The position numbers and the translations under genes were made by a program. Below, one piece after another: positions 8,231 to 16,887 of a stretch of 43,411 nt of DNA. The notes beneath the pieces are model-generated. The model had not been told where the DNA came from. It made no database searches and saw nothing but the letters and a program-made list of their open reading frames with translations. The DNA comes from Anaerolineae bacterium. Its GTDB lineage: Bacteria; Chloroflexota; Anaerolineae; Aggregatilineales; Phototrophicaceae. Positions within the stretch are counted from its first letter, which is position 1. Each line of letters opens with the position of its first letter. The stretch is taken from contig JAJDWK010000102.1 in the NCBI GenBank assembly GCA_022825675.1, forward strand, positions 1-43,411, given 5' to 3'.

Positions 8231-10798
8231 TCATTCATGCTCGTCATGCTGATGCGGCGCGTGATGCTGATGGAAGATGCCCCGCTGGTGCATCAGCTGA
8301 TGCAGGCGGGTATAAGCGCTTTCGATGGTGGCGCGTATCTGCTTGAAGCGGCGCGCTGCCGGGCGCGGCGCCAGGGTATCGACATAAGCAAGCGCCCCTT
8401 CAATCTGCTCCAGCACCGCCATCGCATCCTCCCGGTGGAAGGGGCGCTGCCCATCCACCCTCGCCATAACCGCGCTGCTATGCGCCGCGATTTCGTCACT
8501 GTCCTCCGCGTGGCTGCCGCGCAGGCGCAGCGCAACCCATGTTGATTCTGTGATGCGCAGCGAGCAGCTTCCCGCCCCCGCCAATGCGCCCGATAGCGTC
8601 TGACGCTCGACGGTGTAGCCGCCAAGCACAACTTCCACCGCTTCGATTGGCATGGCGGCGGAGGCGACGCGCCAACTGACTGTGACGGTGCCGCCGCCTT
8701 TGGGCAGCTCCAACTGGCTGCCGGGCGGCAAACCCTCGACCGAAAATTCCAGGAGCGGTCCCACCGTCACGAAGGTATTGCCCGCCTTTACCGCCGCCAT
8801 CCAATTCTCATAGCTGAATTCCCGCTCGCCCAATTGCGCATAAGTGCGGATGCCGCCCAGCAGCGCGGACGCGCTCATTTTGTCGGAGCCGCCGACCACC
8901 GGCACCTGATAGCCGAGATTAAGATAACGATACCAATCCAGCAAACCGTAAGGCGTGATTTGCCAGCTATATGGATTGAAGGTCATCATCTCGATGGCAT
9001 GCACCAAGCCCAAAACAATATCCGCCGCCCGCTCCAGCTGCGGGTTGGGCGCGTGCGGCAAGACTACCAGCCCATCCTGGCTGATGCAGCGCTGCGCCCA
9101 CTCCGCCATGCTGGTTTCCAGCGCATCCCCAATCGCGGATTCCGCCGGTCCGCCGCTGCACAATGGCTGGATCATCGCGCCAGAATAGCCCAGCAGCGAA
9201 ATATGCCCCAGCACCTGCATGCGATTTTCGGTGCCAACCCGCACCAGGAACTCGCCATCCCCGCCAAATTCCGGCGCGCCGATGGTCGTCCTGCCATCAA
9301 AATCGCTGACATTGCTGTACATCTCGCCCCACTGGCTCGCCAGCAGGTTGACCACATTGACGCCCTCCGCCGCGCCTTCCAGCCAGGCAGTCTGCGGGCT
9401 GAGGAAATGCACATGCGTATCCGCCGAGACCCAGCCACGCTCGCGCCAATCCAGCGCCTTGTCCAGCGTGAAGGTAATCTCGTCCGTCGCCGCCGTAACG
9501 CGGAAGCTGCTGCGAATCGGCCTGATTTCATAGCCGCGGCTAATCTCAACGAAGACTTCGCCCAGCGGCGCTTCCAGCTCGCAAGCGCCATGAATGTAGG
9601 CGTATTGATTGTAGGCGTTGACGAATTCGCCATAATTGTCTTCGAACCAATTGTGATTCACTTTGCGATGGTTGCCGCGCGGCGGCAGATATTCGCCCTG
9701 CTCGCCGTGGAAATGGATGCGCACCGGCTGCTCGCGCCCGGCGGCATCCACAACGCGGATGCGCAGCCGCTGCCGCGCTTCCGCCACTTCCAGCGTGTCG
9801 CCGCCCAAGGCGCTCAAGTCGTAGATCAGGCGCTCGCCGTCATCCGTTTGCAGATAGAGCTTCGCCTGCGGATGCGCCGCATAGTCGACGATTGCTACCG
9901 TCGACGATTGCGTCGGCTGCGCATTGGTCGCCTCGCTGAACCAGCGGGCGCGCTTATAATCCAGCTTCGCCCGCGCTGATATGACGACGCCCAGGTCGAT
10001 GTCAAGCTCGCTCAGCTCGCCATTGGCGTCAAATTCGACGCCAGCAGGCAGCCGCAACGCCAGCTTTTGCCGCGCCCGCGCCCGCAGCGGATGCGCCGCA
10101 ACTTGTGTGCTGCTGATGCCATAAATCAGCGCCCGCTCGCTTTTGCCCAGCAGCAGGATTTCGCGTAGCGCCTTCTGCGGCTGCGGGTTGGGCAAAGCAT
10201 AGAGCCAGATGTGCTCGCCATTGCCATCGCGCCCGCTTTGATGCCGCGTCTCGCCGCGCCCATAACCCCAGCTCGGCATTATGCCCGCCCGCAGCGCTTC
10301 GGCAACCGTGCCGACAACACTATCCTGCTGATGGGGCAGGGCGGAGAAGGCGCTGGCGCCCCAGTCAATCCGCGCCTGCTGGATGGCGAAGCGCCGCCGG
10401 ATCGGGATGGTGGCGCTGCTGCCATCGGCATAAAGCAGTTGGTACTCCGCCACCAGGTCGCCCAAGTCATTGCCCGGCGCGCCCGTCTGCGGCGGCATGC
10501 GCGCATAAGCCGCCTGCAGCTCCGCTGGGAGTGGTTGCTCCCGCTCTTCGACGATATGCGCGAAGATGAGGAAAGTCGCCAGCCGGTCACCGCCGCTGAC
10601 GCTGACCATGTTGCCATCAAGCAATATCGCATTCGCCCGCCCGCGCGCGCCCAGGGCAAAGGGAATGCCGCGAAAAGCCTGGCTGCCAAAGACGGCATCA
10701 TGCCGCAGGCTCAAGCGCGCATCCAGCGTTTCGCGCTCACAGTTGAAGCTGTCATCAAGCGGAATCGGGCTGAACAAATCCGAGGCGGGCAAGGGCAT
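8231..10798 (-). CDS. CehA/McbA-type metallohydrolase, large, with His-rich C-terminus
   Basis: An 855-residue protein. Residues 1-450 are mostly beta-rich with no motif I recognise. From about 455 a PHP-like amidohydrolase domain begins: VSADTHVHF (Asp460, His462, His464), GHISLLG (His532), PHAPNP (His582) and GGSDKM (Asp639). These are the metal ligands expected of the CehA/McbA family, whose named members hydrolyse carbaryl (CehA) and microcin B17-related substrates. After about 690 comes an Ig-like strand region. The last 24 residues contain eight histidines, a possible metal-binding tail. There is no signal peptide. GGAGG precedes the ATG. The substrate is unknown, and the long N-terminal region is not typical of the short family members. 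Confidence 0.75.
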   Translation of the reverse strand: MPLPASDLFSPIPLDDSFNCERETLDARLSLRHDAVFGSQAFRGIPFALGARGRANAILLDGNMVSVSGGDRLATFLIFAHIVEEREQPLPAELQAAYARMPPQTGAPGNDLGDLVAEYQLLYADGSSATIPIRRRFAIQQARIDWGASAFSALPHQQDSVVGTVAEALRAGIMPSWGYGRGETRHQSGRDGNGEHIWLYALPNPQPQKALREILLLGKSERALIYGISSTQVAAHPLRARARQKLALRLPAGVEFDANGELSELDIDLGVVISARAKLDYKRARWFSEATNAQPTQSSTVAIVDYAAHPQAKLYLQTDDGERLIYDLSALGGDTLEVAEARQRLRIRVVDAAGREQPVRIHFHGEQGEYLPPRGNHRKVNHNWFEDNYGEFVNAYNQYAYIHGACELEAPLGEVFVEISRGYEIRPIRSSFRVTAATDEITFTLDKALDWRERGWVSADTHVHFLSPQTAWLEGAAEGVNVVNLLASQWGEMYSNVSDFDGRTTIGAPEFGGDGEFLVRVGTENRMQVLGHISLLGYSGAMIQPLCSGGPAESAIGDALETSMAEWAQRCISQDGLVVLPHAPNPQLERAADIVLGLVHAIEMMTFNPYSWQITPYGLLDWYRYLNLGYQVPVVGGSDKMSASALLGGIRTYAQLGEREFSYENWMAAVKAGNTFVTVGPLLEFSVEGLPPGSQLELPKGGGTVTVSWRVASAAMPIEAVEVVLGGYTVERQTLSGALAGAGSCSLRITESTWVALRLRGSHAEDSDEIAAHSSAVMARVDGQRPFHREDAMAVLEQIEGALAYVDTLAPRPAARRFKQIRATIESAYTRLHQLMHQRGIFHQHHAPHQHDEHE

Positions 10799-10842
10799 AA
10801 GGCTTCCTCCGGCTGATTCTTTGCTGAAGTGTATCTATGCCC

Positions 10843-11988
10843 TCAGTCCATCACAAGTTCAAAGTCGGCGCCGCCCACTATCTGCCCGTTGACTTGGATT
10901 TCCAGCCGCTGTCGCCCCGGGTAATAGCGGCGCGTGGATATTGGGCGAATTGCCATACGCTTGAAAACGCTGACGCTTGCGCCCGCTGGCAAAAGCAAGG
11001 TCTTCAGTTTGAAGACTTTCGGCGAAGTCCTGCCGTTGGCTTTGCGGAAGTGCATCACAAAATCGACCATGAGATTTTGCTGCTCCGCGCCGCGGTTGCG
11101 CAGTTGGAAAGAAAAACTCAGCTCGCCGCCAAAGCGCAGGGGATTCGGGCGCAGCTCCAGCGCGCTCAAGGCAACATCGGCGGCAGCGTAACCCAAAATC
11201 GCCAGCGCCCGCGCATCCCCCCGTTTGACCAGCGTGCGCAGCGCATGTCTGATGAGCCACTGCCGCCCACGGGGCGCGCCGTCGCTCCAGCCTTGCATGC
11301 GCCGCAGCAGAAGCTGTGGGTGGTCCTTGCCGATGTCGTTGAGGTGATTCGCCACCGAGCGCCGCACATAGAGCGAGGGGTCGTCTTTCAGCAATTCCAA
11401 CAAGGCGAGCGTCGGCGCCGGGTCTTCGATGAATGGCTTCAGCTGCGCTGCCCAAGGCAGGCGCGGGCGGCTGCCTTCGCTGACCAGCCGCCGCACATGT
11501 TCATTTTCATGGCGCGCCCATGCGCTTAAGCGCGCCAATGTCTGCTGCGGATAGCGCAGCAGAAAGGGGCGGATCGCAAATTCACAAGAAGTATGGCGCG
11601 TGATGAGCGCAATCGCATCAAGCGATTCCCGCGGATGCTCCAGCCCATAGCGCTCGACAAATAGCGGAATTGAGCCGAGTCGAAACTCGGCATTGTTGAT
11701 GCGGCTAAAACGCTCATCAGCGCAATCGAGGATGCCCACAAGAATTTCCAGCGCCGCTGGATAGGGCAGCGGCAATGCCAGCCGCAGCTGTTCCGTGATA
11801 CAAGCGTAGCGCTGCTTGAGCTCCAGCTCATGCAAGCGCGCGAGTACGGCGGCGCTGAAAGCCTCCGCGTCAAAATCCGGCTGCAACGCGGCAACCCGCG
11901 CGCCGAGCTCCCGCACCAGCGGCTCGTCAATCAAATCTTTGAGCAGTGTTTGCGCTGGCATCGCATCGCCGCGTCTGCTGCCGGGCAT
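10843..11988 (-). CDS. DNA alkylation repair protein (AlkC/AlkD-like HEAT repeats)
   Basis: A protein of about 380 residues made mainly of helical HEAT-like repeats. Characteristic sequence is WARHENEHVRRLVSEGSRPR, then LPWAAQLKPF and YVRRSVANHLNDIGKDHP, with TLVKRGDARALAILG further on. These match the AlkC/AlkD family of DNA glycosylases that remove alkylated bases without base flipping. The last 110 residues form a beta-rich domain (LSFSFQLRNRGAEQQNLMVD) like an Ig-type domain, as seen in AlkC. I placed the start at 11988, where AGG lies eight bases upstream and the gene begins just after the VOC stop. The ATG at 11961, nine codons later, gives an N-terminus closer to homologues and is equally possible. 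It is co-directional with the VOC gene. Confidence 0.85.
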   Translation of the reverse strand: MPGSRRGDAMPAQTLLKDLIDEPLVRELGARVAALQPDFDAEAFSAAVLARLHELELKQRYACITEQLRLALPLPYPAALEILVGILDCADERFSRINNAEFRLGSIPLFVERYGLEHPRESLDAIALITRHTSCEFAIRPFLLRYPQQTLARLSAWARHENEHVRRLVSEGSRPRLPWAAQLKPFIEDPAPTLALLELLKDDPSLYVRRSVANHLNDIGKDHPQLLLRRMQGWSDGAPRGRQWLIRHALRTLVKRGDARALAILGYAAADVALSALELRPNPLRFGGELSFSFQLRNRGAEQQNLMVDFVMHFRKANGRTSPKVFKLKTLLLPAGASVSVFKRMAIRPISTRRYYPGRQRLEIQVNGQIVGGADFELVMD

Positions 11989-11996
11989 GAGCGAGC

Positions 11997-12368
11997 CTAT
12001 TGCCCGCCCGGGTTTGCATCCTGCCAAAAGGCGACGCGATTGCCAGTTGGGTCCAGGAACATGCCCAGGGAACCGAAACCGGGGATATCCTGCCGCGGCA
12101 GGATGACCTGCCCGCCCAGCTCGGCGACGCGCGCCATATCGGCGTCCAGGTCATCGCTGTGGAAATAGAGGATGACATCGCCCGGCTGCACCTGCTCGCC
12201 GACATCAGAAAGCGCCGCGCCCATCGTCTCGTTGAGCTGGAACATGGTGTAGGTCATCTCGGGTCCCATCGGCACATCAATGGCTTGCCAGCCCAGCAAA
12301 TCGCCATAGAAGGCTTTCTGCGCGTCTTTATCCGCCGCGGGGATTTCAATATGTACTATCTGTCGCAT
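11997..12368 (-). CDS. VOC (glyoxalase/bleomycin-resistance fold) family protein
   Basis: A 123-residue single VOC module pair. It opens IVHIEIPAADKDAQKAFYGD and continues LLGWQAIDV, ending MFLDPTGNRVAFWQ. The beta-alpha-beta-beta-beta pattern occurs twice. His6 (VHIEI) is a usual metal position, but the reaction is unknown; many members are lyases, dioxygenases or binding proteins. AAGGAG lies nine bases before the ATG. It precedes the alkylation-repair gene by about eight bases and is divergent from the ArsA-like gene. Confidence 0.85.
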   Translation of the reverse strand: MRQIVHIEIPAADKDAQKAFYGDLLGWQAIDVPMGPEMTYTMFQLNETMGAALSDVGEQVQPGDVILYFHSDDLDADMARVAELGGQVILPRQDIPGFGSLGMFLDPTGNRVAFWQDANPGGQ

Positions 12369-12551
12369 GATTGCTGCTCCTTTTAGTCGAATGGCTCGCT
12401 GCCCCAGTGTAGAAGTTTTGTTCTAGCTGTCAAGGTGCAATTGGCGCTTTCCGCCAGCGTTCTATGCAACTCTAACGCACCTTTCGCCACTTTCCCGCGT
12501 ATACTGTTGTGGGCTTTACGCTATCCAACACGGGACAACTCGAGGTGAATA

Positions 12552-13739
12552 ATGCGCGTCATAGTTCATACAGGCAAGGGTGGGGTTGGCAAAACCAGCA
12601 TCTCGGCGGCAACTGCCCTGCGCTGCGCCGAAATGGGGCTGAAAACGATCGTCATCAGCACCGATACCGCGCACAGCCTGGGCGATGCCTTGGATGTCGA
12701 AGTGGGTCCCGAGCCGACGCTCATCGCCGAAAACCTCTGGGCGCAGGAGCTGGATACGCGCTATTCCATGCAAAAATACTGGGGCAAAATCCAGGACTAT
12801 CTCGGCAATTTCTTCAACCGTGAAGGCATCGCCAAGGTCAACGCCGCCGAAGTTACCATCATCCCCGGGCTGGAAGAAGGCGCGCAACTGCTGTGGATTA
12901 GCGAGTATTTTCAAGCGGGCGAATACGATGTGCTCATCGTTGATGCCGCGCCCACCGCCGAAACCATCCGCCTGCTCAGCCTGCCGGATGTAACGCGCTG
13001 GTGGGTGGAGCGCTTGATGCGCATCGCCCGCGGGCTGGACAGCGTCATCCGCCCGGTGCAGAAGCTGCTGCAGCGCAGCAAACGGACCGATGTCGGCATC
13101 GACATTGGCGATAACGCCTGGGACCAGGTGCAGCTGCTTTTTGATACCCTAGATGGCGTTCGCGACTTGCTCACAAACCCGGAGCATGCCAGCATCCGCC
13201 TGGTCGTCAACCCCGAGCGCATGGTCATCCGCGAGACGCAGCGCACCTACACCTACCTCAACCTGTATGACTACGCCACTGATGCCATTCTCGTCAACCG
13301 CTTGCTGCCCGAGCAGGTGCAAGACCCCTTCTTCAGCACCTGGAAGCAGCGCCAAGCGCAAAACCTCGAATTTGTGCGGGAAGCTTTTGGCGATCTGCCG
13401 CTGTTAAAAGCGCCGCTTTTCGGCGAAGAAGTTGGCGGCTTGCACATTTTGCGCCGCCTCGCCGATGAACTCTATGGCGAGCTTAACCCCGCCGACCGTC
13501 TCTTTGATGGCGTGGTGCACAAATTAGAGCAGCTTGATGGTGGCTCCAAATGGCTGCTGCGCGTGCCCATCGGCTTCGCGCAAAAAGAACAGTTGGAACT
13601 CTTTCGCTCGCGCGATGAAATCAGCCTGAGCGTTGGTCCCTACCGCCGCAACATCGTCCTGCCCGATGCCTTGCACGAGCTGGAAATTACCAGCGCCAAG
13701 TTCGAGGACAAGTTCCTCAACATCCGCTTTGAAGCCTGA
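12552..13739 (+). CDS. ArsA/GET3 (TRC40)-family ATPase
   Basis: A 395-residue P-loop ATPase of the SIMIBI class. The deviant Walker A GKGGVGKT is at residues 8-15 with the signature Lys9. Switch I is STDTAHSLGDALD (36-48) and switch II is VDAAPTAETIRLLSLP. Only one ATPase unit is present, as in GET3, whereas arsenite-pump ArsA usually has two. The C-terminal 90 residues (VHKLEQLDGGSKWLLRVPIG) look like the small alpha-crystallin-type domain found on bacterial ArsA homologues. There are no arsB, arsR or arsD genes nearby, so a role in arsenite export is not supported; membrane-protein targeting or an unknown function is more likely. GAGGTG precedes the ATG. Confidence 0.88.
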   Translation: MRVIVHTGKGGVGKTSISAATALRCAEMGLKTIVISTDTAHSLGDALDVEVGPEPTLIAENLWAQELDTRYSMQKYWGKIQDYLGNFFNREGIAKVNAAEVTIIPGLEEGAQLLWISEYFQAGEYDVLIVDAAPTAETIRLLSLPDVTRWWVERLMRIARGLDSVIRPVQKLLQRSKRTDVGIDIGDNAWDQVQLLFDTLDGVRDLLTNPEHASIRLVVNPERMVIRETQRTYTYLNLYDYATDAILVNRLLPEQVQDPFFSTWKQRQAQNLEFVREAFGDLPLLKAPLFGEEVGGLHILRRLADELYGELNPADRLFDGVVHKLEQLDGGSKWLLRVPIGFAQKEQLELFRSRDEISLSVGPYRRNIVLPDALHELEITSAKFEDKFLNIRFEA

Positions 13740-13769
13740 GGCGAATGCTAACAGCGGCGGGGTGCCAGC

Positions 13770-14135
13770 TCAGTCGTCCAGCTCCACGCGGATTACTTTG
13801 CTGGAGCCGGTCTCCGTGGCGTCTTCATCGGCGTCCCGCGACAAGTTGGCGCTCGCTTGACGCTCTTGCTCGCTGGTATGGCGCGCCTCCGGGTCTTCCA
13901 TTTCGCTCGCCTTCTTGATTTCGTCAATGGCGGCGTCAATCAAAACGCGGAAGCCGGTAGCGAATTCGTTGCCGGCGGCTTGGGTATGTTCTTTGAAGCC
14001 CGGCGGCAGTATTGATTCCATCGCTTTGCCGAACTCTTCCAAGCCGCGGCGCTGATGGTAAATGAATTGTTCGAGCGGGGTATTCCCCGGTGGATCCGTG
14101 CCTGCCTCCGGCGGCGGCTTCCCCTCTTCAGGCAT
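13770..14135 (-). CDS. Unknown acidic soluble protein
   Basis: A 121-residue protein I do not recognise. It has a disordered Pro/Gly-rich N-terminus, a helical core (TPLEQFIYHQRRGLEEFGKA, then TGFRVLIDAAIDEIKKASEM) and an acidic tail ending KVIRVELDD. There is no signal peptide or membrane span. A strong GGAGGAG ribosome site lies eight bases before the ATG. It is convergent with the ArsA-like gene (30-base gap) and lies 98 bases upstream of the CcmD-like gene on that strand, with no sign of shared function. Confidence 0.7.
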   Translation of the reverse strand: MPEEGKPPPEAGTDPPGNTPLEQFIYHQRRGLEEFGKAMESILPPGFKEHTQAAGNEFATGFRVLIDAAIDEIKKASEMEDPEARHTSEQERQASANLSRDADEDATETGSSKVIRVELDD

Positions 14136-14233
14136 CGGCTGGCTCCTCCGTGATTCTGCGCTATTTCTTCACTATACGCCCGATTACCGGGAGAGTTGCG
14201 CTCGCCGCGATTTTGCCTGCTGATAGCGGGCGC

Positions 14234-15103
14234 TCAGCCGTCTTCGCGCTCCAATGCTTGCAGCAGGGCAAAATCTTGGCGGATGCCGCGGGCGCGCCAC
14301 CAAAAGCTCAGCAGCAGCGTCCCCAAAATCAGGAACACGGTCGCCAAGCCCAAAGCCAGGAATGCCGAATTATCAGGCGTGATGAAGAAACCCAGCAAGG
14401 TGCGATTGTAAGCATCCGCCAGCGGCGCAAGCTCTCCCAGTGTGCCGGTCTGCAGCGCCACATAGCTGTCGTTGCCGAAGACCATGCCCAGCGCCTGCGC
14501 GTCCGCGCCGCGATAGGCGCTCCAGCTCCCGCTCGGCAGCGGGACTGTTTCCAGCGCCGCATCCGCCGCCAGCTCGGCATCAGCAAACTGCGCCAGCGCC
14601 GCCGAAATCTCGGGGGCGGCTGATGCCGTTTCTTCATCGGCGCGCGGCAGCGTCAGCATTACTGTGCGCGCCGCCGGGTCTTCTTCAACGAAGCTGATGA
14701 CGACGAAGCGGTCGCCCGCCCGCCGCGCCATCGCCGATGCCGTCCGCTCTTGGTCAATCGCGTAAACAATGTTCGTCCAGGTGCCATCCGCCAAGTTGAC
14801 CTTGCCGCTGTAGAGCGGCGCGTCAAAGGGCTGCGGGAAGCCGCCCGCCGCCAACGCCGCTTCCACGGCGGCGGGGGCCTCAGTGGCGCTCACCAGCGCG
14901 GTGCGGATGGTGGCGCTCGCCGCCGCAAGATAGAATTGCGCGTTCTCGCCGCTGCTTTGCTCCTCCCAATTTTGCAGCCGCGGCACATTAAATCCCGGCG
15001 ATTGGAAATAGGGCAGGCTGTCTTCGGGTGTGGCTTGCGCCGCCGCCGTGAACGCGATAAAAGCGGCGGCTGCCAGCGCGAGCAGTAGTCTGGCTAGTGT
15101 CAT
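14234..15103 (-). CDS. Unknown secreted, C-terminally anchored protein with CcmD-like tail
   Basis: A 289-residue protein of unknown function directly after ccmC (three-base gap). It has a cleavable signal peptide (about residues 1-23, LLLALAAAAFIAFTAAAQA), a periplasm-facing domain of about 215 residues rich in Ala, and a single membrane span (about 247-268). A short basic helical tail, FWWRARGIRQDFALLQALE, ends it. A span followed by a basic coiled-coil tail directly after ccmC is the position and shape of CcmD, the small partner of CcmABC. I infer that this protein may supply that function with an added extracytoplasmic domain. No Cys or haem motif is present. Confidence 0.6.
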   Translation of the reverse strand: MTLARLLLALAAAAFIAFTAAAQATPEDSLPYFQSPGFNVPRLQNWEEQSSGENAQFYLAAASATIRTALVSATEAPAAVEAALAAGGFPQPFDAPLYSGKVNLADGTWTNIVYAIDQERTASAMARRAGDRFVVISFVEEDPAARTVMLTLPRADEETASAAPEISAALAQFADAELAADAALETVPLPSGSWSAYRGADAQALGMVFGNDSYVALQTGTLGELAPLADAYNRTLLGFFITPDNSAFLALGLATVFLILGTLLLSFWWRARGIRQDFALLQALEREDG

Positions 15104-15106
15104 CGC

Positions 15107-15859
15107 TCAGTCATCCAATACGCGCATTTTCAGCTGGTTCAAGCGGTCCATGCGCCGCTCCAGGCGCGCGCGGTGCCACATCAGCGTGATGGGCATCACC
15201 GTCAGCCACAGCAGCATGCTCGGCAGCAGCGCCAGCACAACGCCGCTGGTGGCTTCAAAGCTGCCTTGGGCATTTTGCGGGCTGGCGCCGATGATGACGG
15301 GGTGAATCGTCTCCGGCACAATGCGGATGATAAAAAGCGTTATCAGCACGGTGACGAAGGCGAAGATGCCATACACGGCGAGGAAACTGCGTTTGCGCTC
15401 CTCGTCTTCGATTCCGGCGCGCAGCAAAAGATAGGCGGCGTAGGTCAAGCACATGACCGCCGCTGATGTCAGCCGCGGGTCCCAAGTCCACCAGGTATTC
15501 CAGATGGGGCGCGCCCAGATAGCGCCCGTCAACAAGTTGATGAGCGCGAATGCCAAGCCCACTTCCGCGCCTGCCAGCGCCATGTGGTCCCACTTTGTTT
15601 CCCGCCGCGCCAGATAGAGCGCGCCGCCAAGCACAGTCAGCCCAAAGGCGGTGAACGCGCCGAAAAATGAAGGCATGTGAATATAAAAGATACGCTGGAT
15701 TTCGCCTTGCTGGATATCTGTGCCCGCCGCGAAGAGCGCCAAAGCCAATGTCCCGGCGAAGCCGAGCGCGGTCAGCACTGTCAGCAATCGCAACAGGCGC
15801 GGCTGCGGGCGCGCTTGCAGCAAGCCCGCCGCCAACTGCGCATTTTCTGTGCTTGCCAT
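15107..15859 (-). CDS. ccmC: Haem exporter/transfer protein CcmC
   Basis: A 250-residue protein with six membrane spans. It loads haem onto CcmE in System I cytochrome c maturation. The haem-handling WWD segment is WARPIWNTWWTWDPRLTS (about residues 115-132). The two flanking His ligands are His61 (FYIHMPSFFGAF) and His186 (PETIHPVII). Length and topology are normal. GGAGG lies close before the ATG. It is separated from ccmB by 350 AT-rich bases, so it probably has its own promoter rather than reading through from ccmAB. Confidence 0.95.
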   Translation of the reverse strand: MASTENAQLAAGLLQARPQPRLLRLLTVLTALGFAGTLALALFAAGTDIQQGEIQRIFYIHMPSFFGAFTAFGLTVLGGALYLARRETKWDHMALAGAEVGLAFALINLLTGAIWARPIWNTWWTWDPRLTSAAVMCLTYAAYLLLRAGIEDEERKRSFLAVYGIFAFVTVLITLFIIRIVPETIHPVIIGASPQNAQGSFEATSGVVLALLPSMLLWLTVMPITLMWHRARLERRMDRLNQLKMRVLDD

Positions 15860-16209
15860 GCCACCTCCGCTTCTCAGTAAAATCTATAGAATTCTATCAA
15901 AAATATGCGGAAAATCTATAGGAAATAGTAGAATGTGTAGGGTAATTGCATCAAATATTATTTCACCACAAAGACACAAAGTGCACAAAGTTTTTTCTTG
16001 AAATGGCTCTATGCTTCTTCAGTTACCAGGGCAGTTTGTAGATTCCCCTTACCAGCGAGAAAAGTAAGGAAAATTGAGCACACCGAGAAAAGATTTTAAG
16101 AGGTATCTCGGTGTCCTCGGTGGTTAAATTGGAATTGGATTCCGCTTGTTGTGGCGAATGTCATTTTAGTGCAATTGTCCTGGTAGAATGTGCAGCGTGA
16201 GCGCTTCTC
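15860..16209. repeat. AT-rich intergenic gap with interspersed-repeat-like sequences
   Basis: This 350-base gap interrupts the ccm cluster and holds no convincing gene. It contains the palindrome ATAGAATTCTAT (15886-15897), 27 bases upstream of the ccmC start, and two copies of AAAATCTATAG nearby. A low-complexity stretch is built from ACAAAG units (CCACAAAGACACAAAG and onward, about 15964-15990). A 9-base inverted repeat ACACCGAGA / TCTCGGTGT (16080-16088 and 16106-16114) is followed by CTCGGTGG. Base composition is far more AT-rich than the flanking genes. It probably holds the ccmC promoter plus the remains of a short interspersed repeat. Confidence 0.6.
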
Positions 16210-16887
16210 TCATTCTTCAACGACAAAGCCATACAGCAGCAGACACAGCGCCAAATAAAGCGCGGTGATAGCGCCGAGAAGCTCAATCCAGTGCCGCCAT
16301 TCCGCCGGCGGCAAAGCGCTGATTATGCCTTTGGTGGCGTTGACCGCCGTCAGCAGAAAGGGCAGGGCGACTGGCAGCATCGCGACTGGCAGCAGCGCCT
16401 CCCGCGCCCGCGTCTGCGCCGTCATCGTGGCGAGCAAGGTGCCGATAGTAGACAAGCCAAAAATGCCAACAATTGTGGTCGCGATGACCCAACCGCCCAG
16501 CATATTGACAGTATACAGCAGGCTCATCAGCGGCAGCAGCGCCGCGCCTACCAGCAGCGTAAACAGAAAATTGCCCAGCAGTTTGCCGGTGAATATGGCG
16601 GAGCGCGCGACTGGCGCCAGCAGCAGCGCGTCAAAATTGCCTTGGTCCCGCTCCAGCGCCAGGCTGCGGTTGAAGCCCAGCACGCTGGCAAAGAGCAGCG
16701 TCACCCACAGCACGCCGCTTATCGTTTCTTCGCGCGCCAGCCGGTCCAGCTCCAGCGCAAAGCTGAAGACCATCACGCTCAACAGGGCGAAAAGCCCCAT
16801 CACGCTCAACACATCGCGCGAGCGCCGTTCCGCCTGTAAGTCTTTGCTGAGGATTGCGAGAACGGTTGTGAAGAATGGCGTTTTCAT
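16210..16887 (-). CDS. ccmB: Haem exporter permease CcmB
   Basis: A 225-residue integral membrane protein with six spans, the permease half of the CcmAB ABC transporter that releases holo-CcmE. Family sequence visible: SKDLQAERRSRDVLSVMGLF near the N-terminus and LERDQGNFDALLLAPVARSA in the middle. Its ATG overlaps the ccmA stop by four bases. Length is normal. It is the last gene before the 350-base gap to ccmC. Confidence 0.94.
   Translation of the reverse strand: MKTPFFTTVLAILSKDLQAERRSRDVLSVMGLFALLSVMVFSFALELDRLAREETISGVLWVTLLFASVLGFNRSLALERDQGNFDALLLAPVARSAIFTGKLLGNFLFTLLVGAALLPLMSLLYTVNMLGGWVIATTIVGIFGLSTIGTLLATMTAQTRAREALLPVAMLPVALPFLLTAVNATKGIISALPPAEWRHWIELLGAITALYLALCLLLYGFVVEE

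Noticed and set aside
8834..9979. A 381-codon open frame antisense to the CehA-like gene
   Set aside because: The minus-strand gene has conserved metal motifs across this region; the antisense is a by-product of G+C-rich codon use.
12552..13739. Arsenite efflux ATPase ArsA
   Set aside because: Only one ATPase unit and no arsenic-resistance genes nearby; kept as a family-level call.
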